Assembly (NCBI GenBank): GCA_020627425.1 | Contig: JAHKXX010000113.1 | Location: 1 to 10,337 of the forward strand | Direction: 5' to 3' | DNA length: 10,337 nt | From: a bacterium | Lineage (GTDB): Bacteria > Bacillota > Clostridia > Oscillospirales > Acutalibacteraceae | In this document: in pieces, positions 6,664 through 10,337 of the stretch | Layout: each line of letters starts with the position of its first letter | Position numbering within the stretch: position 1 is the stretch's first letter | Program-made: the position numbers and the translations under genes | Notes under the pieces: model-generated | Told to the model about the DNA's origin: nothing | The model's database searches: none | Seen by the model: the letters and a program-made list of their open reading frames with translations, nothing else

Positions 6664-6918
6664 TTATTTGATTTTTTTATTCTTGTACTCTATTTTTTTG
6701 ATTTTTGGTTCGGGTACCGGGTCATATCCCCCTTTTGAAAAGGGATTACAGCGCAAAATTCGCCACACTGTCATAAAGGTACCTTTGACCGCTCCGAAAC
6801 GCTCTATAGACTGTAGTCCATAGACCGAGCACACCGGATAATACTTACACCTTGGCGGTGTATTTGCAGAGATATATTTCTGATAAAGCTTTATAAGCCA
6901 AATAAGCGGGCGCTTCAT
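6664..6918 (-). CDS. yidD: Membrane protein insertion efficiency factor YidD
   Basis: 84-residue YidD, a small membrane-associated protein that supports YidC-dependent insertion. The family signature is complete: PPRCKYYPVCS at 21-31, an FGAVKG segment, and WRILRCNPFSKGGYDPVP at 52-69, with Cys24, Cys30 and Cys57. An amphipathic N-terminal helix (RPLIWLIKLYQKYIS) fits peripheral membrane binding. The ATG overlaps the rnpA stop as ATGA, so translation is very likely coupled. The basic C-terminal tail is variable in the family. Confidence 0.95.
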   Translation of the reverse strand: MKRPLIWLIKLYQKYISANTPPRCKYYPVCSVYGLQSIERFGAVKGTFMTVWRILRCNPFSKGGYDPVPEPKIKKIEYKNKKIK

Positions 6919-7259
6919 TTCAAAACACCCGCCTCTTTCAGCTCTCTTTTCATCGCGCGCGTTACATCATAGCTTTTAACGAACGGCGTTTTTGTCCGTG
7001 CTATAAAAACTATATCGTAGCCGTTTTTCAGGTTATCCGAAAGGTCATAGTATGCTTCTCTTATAACTCTGCGCGCCCTGTTACGCAAAACGGCTTTACC
7101 GACTTTTTTTCCCGTAGTAATACCGACCCTGTTTATTCCTCTGCGATTTTTCATAACATATGTAACAAGCACCGGGTCGGCATACGAACGTCCTCTGTTA
7201 TAGAGTCGTCTGAAATCTCTGTTTTCTTTAATTGCGGTAATTTTTCCCAAAGTTATCAC
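6915..7259 (-). CDS. rnpA: Ribonuclease P protein component
   Basis: 114-residue protein subunit of RNase P, which binds the catalytic RNA to cleave 5' leaders from pre-tRNAs. The RNR signature is at 59-67 (RNRARRVIR), preceded by the family region INRVGITTGKKVGKAVLRN. The first in-frame start is GTG at 7257-7259, three codons after a TAG stop. A TTG three codons later (7248-7250) would give MGKITAIKEN, closer to the usual family N-terminus. Neither start has a clear Shine-Dalgarno sequence. It lies 54 bp after rpmH, and a stem GTTAAAG/CTTTAAC (about 7274-7300) in that gap may affect translation or mRNA processing. Its stop overlaps the yidD start by 4 bases. Confidence 0.95.
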   Translation of the reverse strand: MITLGKITAIKENRDFRRLYNRGRSYADPVLVTYVMKNRRGINRVGITTGKKVGKAVLRNRARRVIREAYYDLSDNLKNGYDIVFIARTKTPFVKSYDVTRAMKRELKEAGVLK

Positions 7260-7273
7260 CGTATTCTAAGTCA

Positions 7274-7300
7274 CGTTAAAGCCGCTGCGTTCTTCTTTAA
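7274..7300 (-). other. Stem-loop in the rpmH-rnpA spacer
   Basis: GTTAAAG and CTTTAAC form a perfect 7-bp stem around a 13-base GC-rich loop between the rpmH stop and the rnpA start. There is no T run after it, so it is not a terminator. A role in processing or in setting the different yields of bL34 and RnpA is possible, but this is inference. Confidence 0.4.
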
Positions 7301-7313
7301 CATTTCCTGCAAC

Positions 7314-7448
7314 TTAATATGTCAGCTGCTTTCTGCCCCTTGCTCTACGGCGGGAAAGTACCTTTCTGCCATTCTTTGTTGCCATTCTCTTTCTGAAACC
7401 GTGCTCCTTCTTTCTATGGAGCTTCTTCGGCTGATATGTTCTCAGCAT
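7314..7448 (-). CDS. rpmH: 50S ribosomal protein L34 (bL34)
   Basis: 44-residue very basic protein beginning MLRTYQPKKLHRKKEHGFRK and ending SRRRARGRKQLTY, an almost complete match to the bL34 consensus (MATKNGRKVL in the middle). It is a structural protein of the large ribosomal subunit that packs in 23S rRNA. A strong AAAGGAGG site lies 8 bases before the ATG, and a consensus promoter lies about 50 bp upstream. It is the first gene of the rpmH-rnpA-yidD-yidC-jag operon. In many bacteria dnaA is divergent just upstream; here that place is taken by R repeats. Confidence 0.98.
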   Translation of the reverse strand: MLRTYQPKKLHRKKEHGFRKRMATKNGRKVLSRRRARGRKQLTY

Positions 7449-7500
7449 TCGAAATTCCTCCTTTCACCCCATTTATCCAAGTTAAACCTTGCACCATAGC

Positions 7501-7530
7501 ATTATATCACGTCTCCCCTCCCCTTGTCAA
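7501..7530 (-). promoter_or_regulatory. Consensus sigma-A promoter of the rpmH operon
   Basis: A perfect TTGACA (7525-7530) and a perfect TATAAT (7501-7506) with an 18-bp spacer and an extended -10 TG motif (TGATATAAT). It directs transcription into rpmH with a leader of about 45 nt containing AAAGGAGG. The first base of the R5 repeat touches the upstream side of the -35 box, so any native upstream element has been replaced by repeat sequence. Confidence 0.92.
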
Positions 7531-7710
7531 GGCAGCGTGACGCTGCACCCTATTTCGCGCACTTGAGTTTTTATTGCCGCCTACCTTGTCGGCACGCGTA
7601 CGAGCGGGGTTTATTATACCTCTTTGTCCGCTCCGTGCCGCACAGGGCGGCGCTTAGCGCTACCTTTGAGTGGAGGCTGATATATTTGTCTACTCTATTC
7701 ATTGTCTCCA
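7531..7710 (+). repeat. R repeat copy 5 (R5), inverted, against the rpmH promoter
   Basis: A 180-bp R copy in the opposite orientation to all others. On the plus strand it runs GGCAGCGTGACGCTGC (7531-7546), a TTCGCGCACT block, TTGCCGCCTACC, TCGGCA (7589-7594), 17 bp, TATTAT (7612-7617), core hairpin GCCGC-ACAGG-GCGGC (7637-7651), and the ATATATTTGTCTACTCT tail with ATTGTCTCC. Its upstream edge abuts the -35 box of rpmH, and it faces R3 tail to tail across about 85 bp. Confidence 0.85.
7589..7617 (+). promoter_or_regulatory. Promoter-like pair inside R5
   Basis: TCGGCA (7589-7594), 17-bp spacer, TATTAT (7612-7617), reading on the plus strand, away from rpmH and toward the 3' end of the peptidase gene. 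It faces the similar pair in R3, so the two would be convergent about 270 bp apart. Confidence 0.45.
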
Positions 7711-7794
7711 AAAAGCAGTGCAGCAAGTTTGACGTAGGTTTCTTACAATCATTATTATTCCTTCGGTTTTTAAGTCCTCAATATATTTTAAAAG
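7711..7794. other. AT-rich spacer between R5 and R3
   Basis: About 85 bp of AT-rich sequence between the two inverted R copies. I see no gene, no clear terminator for the peptidase gene and no promoter here. Confidence 0.5.
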
Positions 7795-7998
7795 GCAGGT
7801 ATATATAATAGGATAGACAATTATACTCGTCTTTACTATAAAGCAGCGTAAGCGGCGCCCTGTGCGCCGTGACGCGGACGGAGAAGTATAATAAACCAAG
7901 CCTGTCCGCGTGCCAATATAGTAGGCGGTAATACCAACTACAGTGCGCGAATTGCTCAGCGCGAGCACGCGCCGGCACTGCGCGCCGTCACGCTGCTG
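7795..7998 (-). repeat. R repeat copy 3 (R3), at the 3' end of the peptidase gene
   Basis: About 204 bp in R order on the minus strand: GCAGCGTGACGGCGCGCAGT edge, a long GC block (about 7950-7980), TTCGCGCACTGTAGTTGGTA, TACCGCCTAC, TTGGCA (7911-7916), 17 bp, TATTAT (7888-7893), core hairpin GGCGC-ACAGG-GCGCC (7854-7868), a GCTTACGCTG block, and the TATAATTGTCTATCC tail. The edge encodes the last residues and the TGA stop of the M14 peptidase. Confidence 0.85.
7888..7916 (-). promoter_or_regulatory. Promoter-like pair inside R3
   Basis: TTGGCA (7911-7916), 17-bp spacer, TATTAT (7888-7893): the closest to consensus in the repeat family. It points along the minus strand toward R5 and rpmH. A transcript would start near 7881 and begin with the core hairpin. 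Confidence 0.5.
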
Positions 7999-9836
7999 CG
8001 AGGGCGGCGAGGTAGGTGTATTTTGTTTTGTTCCACACGAGAGCGTCATCAAAGAAGGAGTTGTAGCCGATGTAGGTGTCGGAGCGGATACCCTGATTGT
8101 GGGGTATCATTTCTATGCAGAGAGAAGGCTTGTTGTAAGCAAATCTGAACCAGTTTTCAAGACCTCCGCTGTAGCCCTCGGAGTCAGTGGTGTTTTCAAA
8201 CATAGCATAGCCGCACCTGTCAGAGAGAGCCTTTGTAAACTCATAGTCGCCGGGGATAACTCCGTTTTTGCTGTCTCTCCAGTAGATTCCGTGTCCTAAT
8301 ATGTGCATATCGAGAAGCCACTCAAAATCATTGTTGTCACAGAGCTTTATTATTGTCTGAGTTTCACTCTCACTTGCGCCGTATGCTCCTGCAAAAGAAG
8401 GATTCGACGGGTCTTTTGACTGATTCTTGTACTCAGCGTCCCAGTTGAAGGGGAAGTTCCTGTTCAGGTTTACTCCGTTGGCATTTGCTTTGTATTCGTC
8501 CTTGTCCAGATCCTTTATATATACAGACGGGTCTGCTCCGTTTACGGATATTTCGGTGCCGTCGGGGTTGCACATCGGTATAAAATATATAGTAAATTCA
8601 TTCAGCAGCTCGCGTACATTGTATTCTCCGTAATATCCGCTGCCGTAGTATGCCTTTGCATATTCCTCAATGCAGCGCATTGTAAAGCTTATCGTTATAT
8701 GCTCTCTTGAGTGTATTCCCGCGATAACGCATACCTTGCGAGGACCGTTGCCGAGAGTCAGGAGTGTTATCCCTCTGCCCTGCTCCGAATAGCCTGCTAT
8801 ACTCTTTTTTATAAGCCCGGGATAGGTATTTGTCAGCTTTATAACATCACTGTTAAAATTTTTAACGGTGTACGGAGTATTGTAGTCTACTATTTTGTCC
8901 TGTGTAGTTATTCCTATGTATCGAGAGGTATACTTGCCCGTGGCATCAAGTGCGGCTACTCTTATTGTATAGCTTCCCTGTGACGGCAGGGTCATTTCTT
9001 TTGTATCGGAATAGGTATATCCGCCGACATCTGTCCATTTGCCGTTTTTACGGTAGGAATATTTATATTTATACGGCATTATTCCTCCGGTAAAGCTCGC
9101 CCTTGCTTTTATTTTTTTGCCGGGATTTGCAGGATCTGCGCTTGCGCTTGATCCGTTATCGGCAAATTTTGTCTTTGTATCCTTTCTGACAAGTATACTG
9201 CAATATTTTGAAGCATAGTTTCCGGTAGAATCAAGAGAGCTTATTCTGACGGTGTAGTTCCCGGGAATATCCGGAAGCTTTATTCCTACATTGTCGCTGT
9301 CCGTATAATCCTTTACCGTTACCCACTCGCCGGAGCCGTTTTTATAAGAATACTTATACTTAATACGGTGCTGTTCCTCCGGTAAATTTTGCATAACCTC
9401 TGACAGTCCAGTTGACCCATGTTGCATTGCTGCTGAGAGAACTGCTGTTATCCCTGAACTTGCCGCCTATTGATTTTTTTACCGTTACATAAAAATATTT
9501 TGACGCATATCCGCCGTCGGTGTCCGTTGCTGCCGCGCGAATAGTATAAAATCCCTCCTTGTCGGGCATTGTTATTTTTTGCTGTGATTCATTTACATAG
9601 TCGGTAACATACACCCAGTCTCCTCCGTTTTTACGGTAGGAGTATTTATAGGAATAGCTTCCGCTGCCGCCCGTAGCCTGTGCGTTTACGGTTATGCTTC
9701 CTCCTACATATGTATAGCTTCTGCTCAGTACAGATTCTTCCATTGACAGGCTGTCGTCTTCTGCCGCAAAAGCGTTTATTCCGGCAGTCCCCATCATAAG
9801 CATTGCCGCACAAATTCCAACAACGATTTTTTTCAT
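7988..9836 (-). pseudogene. Secreted M14-family zinc carboxypeptidase with three Ig-like repeats, split by a +1 frameshift
   Basis: Two reading frames join into one protein of about 615 residues. Frame one (9836-9360, 158 aa) stops at TAA in GGTAPY; frame two continues KYKYSYKNG from 9361 if one extra T at about 9362 is removed. Layout: signal peptide (1-24/25, AFA-A cleavage site), three similar domains of 75-80 residues (about 40-119, 137-218, 240-312; each with PY.YKYSY.KNG and a Y.IR.AA..TG.Y.S.Y ending), then an M14 metallopeptidase (about 317-615). Zinc ligands are His375 and Glu378 (HSRE) and His511 (DMH); LNRN follows, and the catalytic Glu is 575 (CIEMIP). A secreted wall- or protein-degrading carboxypeptidase is likely. 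AAAAGGGG precedes the ATG. The catalytic site is intact, so the break may be recent, phase-variable or a sequencing error. The last residues and the stop come from R3. Confidence 0.85.
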
Positions 9837-9907
9837 AATTATGACCCCTTTTAATAAATACTCTTAAGAATAAGTAATACGGATAGAGAGTAGTAGTATA
9901 TAGAATC

Positions 9908-9916
9908 AGTATACCA
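9908..9916 (-). promoter_or_regulatory. Extended -10 promoter candidate for the peptidase gene
   Basis: TGGTATACT on the minus strand (9908-9916) is a TGn-type extended -10 box about 72 bp before the start codon. There is no good -35 box at 17 bp, only AT-rich sequence, which an extended -10 promoter can tolerate. The 5' leader would be about 65 nt and ends with the AAAAGGGG ribosome site. Confidence 0.4.
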
Positions 9917-10001
9917 TATATATCATATAAAATAAATATAGAATAAGGAAAAAGAATAATGATCGTGCAAACTCACCTATAACTTGCTGTACTAATTTTT
10001 G

Positions 10002-10222
10002 GACACAATGAGCAGAGTAGAGAAATATACCAATCTTTATTCCTAAGCAGCGACAAGTGCCGCCCTGTGCGGTACCCCAAGGGCACTTCCTTCGGGCGCA
10101 CGGCGCGGAAACAGAGGTACAATAAACCCGACTCGTACGCGTGCCGATAAGTAGAGGACACAACAAACTACAATGCGCGAATCGGGTGCAGCGTTACGCT
10201 GCCGCGAATTGCTCAGCGCGAG
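10002..10222 (-). repeat. R repeat copy 4 (R4), upstream of the peptidase gene
   Basis: About 220 bp, the longest copy. On the minus strand it begins with two edge modules in a row: a GC block CCGGCGCGTGCTCGCGCTGA as in R3, then GGCAGCGTAACGCTGC as in R1 and R5. It continues with CGCGCATTGTAGTTTG, TCGGCA (10142-10147), 17 bp, TATTGT (10119-10124), a nested hairpin core, and the TATATTTCTCTACTCTGC tail to GTGTCC. The core has CCGC-CCTGT-GCGG (10060-10072, plus-strand reading) inside a larger stem AAGTGCC/GGCACTT (10055-10088). Confidence 0.85.
10119..10147 (-). promoter_or_regulatory. Promoter-like pair inside R4
   Basis: TCGGCA (10142-10147), 17-bp spacer, TATTGT (10119-10124), pointing toward the peptidase gene, whose start codon is about 280 bp away. 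It could add to the extended -10 site or drive a separate short RNA. Confidence 0.4.
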
Positions 10223-10293
10223 CACGCGCCGGAGGGTTGGCGTAAAATAATTCTGGGAGTTTTGGAATAGGTGCAAGTAACGCGATTTAGTGT
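10223..10293. other. Spacer between R4 and R6
   Basis: About 70 bp of non-repeat, moderately AT-rich sequence between two R copies. I see no gene or regulatory site in it. Confidence 0.4.
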
Positions 10294-10337
10294 GATACAC
10301 CAAGCAGAAAAGACAAATACACTTATTCTCACATCAA
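10294..10337 (-). repeat. R repeat copy 6 (R6), cut by the window edge
   Basis: The last 44 bp match the tail of R: on the minus strand AAGTGTATTTGTCTTTTCTG, then CTTGGTGTATC, as in R1, R4 and R5. The rest of the copy would continue beyond the window, so R4 and R6 would form a tandem pair in the same orientation. Confidence 0.55.

Noticed and set aside
7471..7481. Possible DnaA box (TTATCCAAG) upstream of rpmH, suggesting oriC
   Set aside because: It matches only seven of nine bases of TTATCCACA, it is alone, and there is no dnaA gene or AT-rich unwinding region beside it.
7524..7808. 94-residue plus-strand open frame over R5
   Set aside because: It begins inside the rpmH promoter and consists of translated repeat sequence; there is no ribosome site.
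9360..9365. Programmed +1 frameshift in the peptidase gene
   Set aside because: TAT-TAA-G gives a poor re-pairing after a +1 slip (tRNA-Tyr on ATT), and no stimulatory Shine-Dalgarno or pseudoknot is evident. A simple one-base insertion is more likely.
9906..10303. Several short open frames in R4
   Set aside because: All lie in repeat sequence, overlap one another in different frames, and lack ribosome sites or recognisable domains.

Overview
The window looks like a chromosomal segment from a low-to-moderate GC Gram-positive gut bacterium, most likely a Ruminococcus-like member of the Oscillospiraceae. The evidence is the Firmicutes-type cluster rpmH-rnpA-yidD-yidC-jag-mnmE, strong AGGAGG-type ribosome binding sites, a textbook sigma-A promoter, and intergenic palindromic repeats of a kind common in this group. 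The taxonomic call is an inference. No rRNA or tRNA gene and no CRISPR array was seen.

Every gene I can support lies on the minus strand. In transcription order: (1) a secreted M14-family zinc carboxypeptidase with three Ig-like repeats (9836 to 7988), split by a one-base frameshift; (2) a consensus promoter at 7501-7530 followed by rpmH (bL34), rnpA, yidD, yidC and jag (7448 to 4613), closed by an intrinsic terminator at 4541-4569; (3) mnmE (4520 to 3156), starting only about 20 bp past that terminator; (4) a SNF2-family ATPase (2545 to 161) with an N-terminal helix-hairpin-helix and a C-terminal zinc ribbon. The middle cluster is coherent: a ribosomal protein, the RNase P protein, two membrane-insertion factors, an RNA-binding KH/R3H protein and a tRNA-modifying GTPase. 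This gene order usually sits beside dnaA/oriC upstream and mnmG/rsmG downstream. Here those neighbours are missing and are replaced by the peptidase and the SNF2 gene.

The most unusual content is between the genes. Five full or near-full copies, one half copy and one copy cut by the window edge of a roughly 165-220 bp GC-rich repeat (called R here) fill the spaces at 31-204, 2701-2792, 2966-3155, 7531-7710 (inverted), 7795-7998, 10002-10222 and 10294-10337. Five of these share a promoter-like pair (TTGGCA or TCGGCA, exactly 17 bp, TATTAT/TATTGT/TATATT). Four copies carry a hairpin downstream of it whose stem bases change on both sides while the loop (ACAGG/TCAGG) is kept. The upstream edge of R lies exactly at gene ends: it supplies the stop codon of the SNF2 gene and of the peptidase, touches the stop codon of mnmE, and touches the -35 box of rpmH. 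Two other palindromic elements, one cloverleaf-shaped (2589-2676) and one of about 154 bp (2799-2952), are packed with R copies between mnmE and the SNF2 gene.
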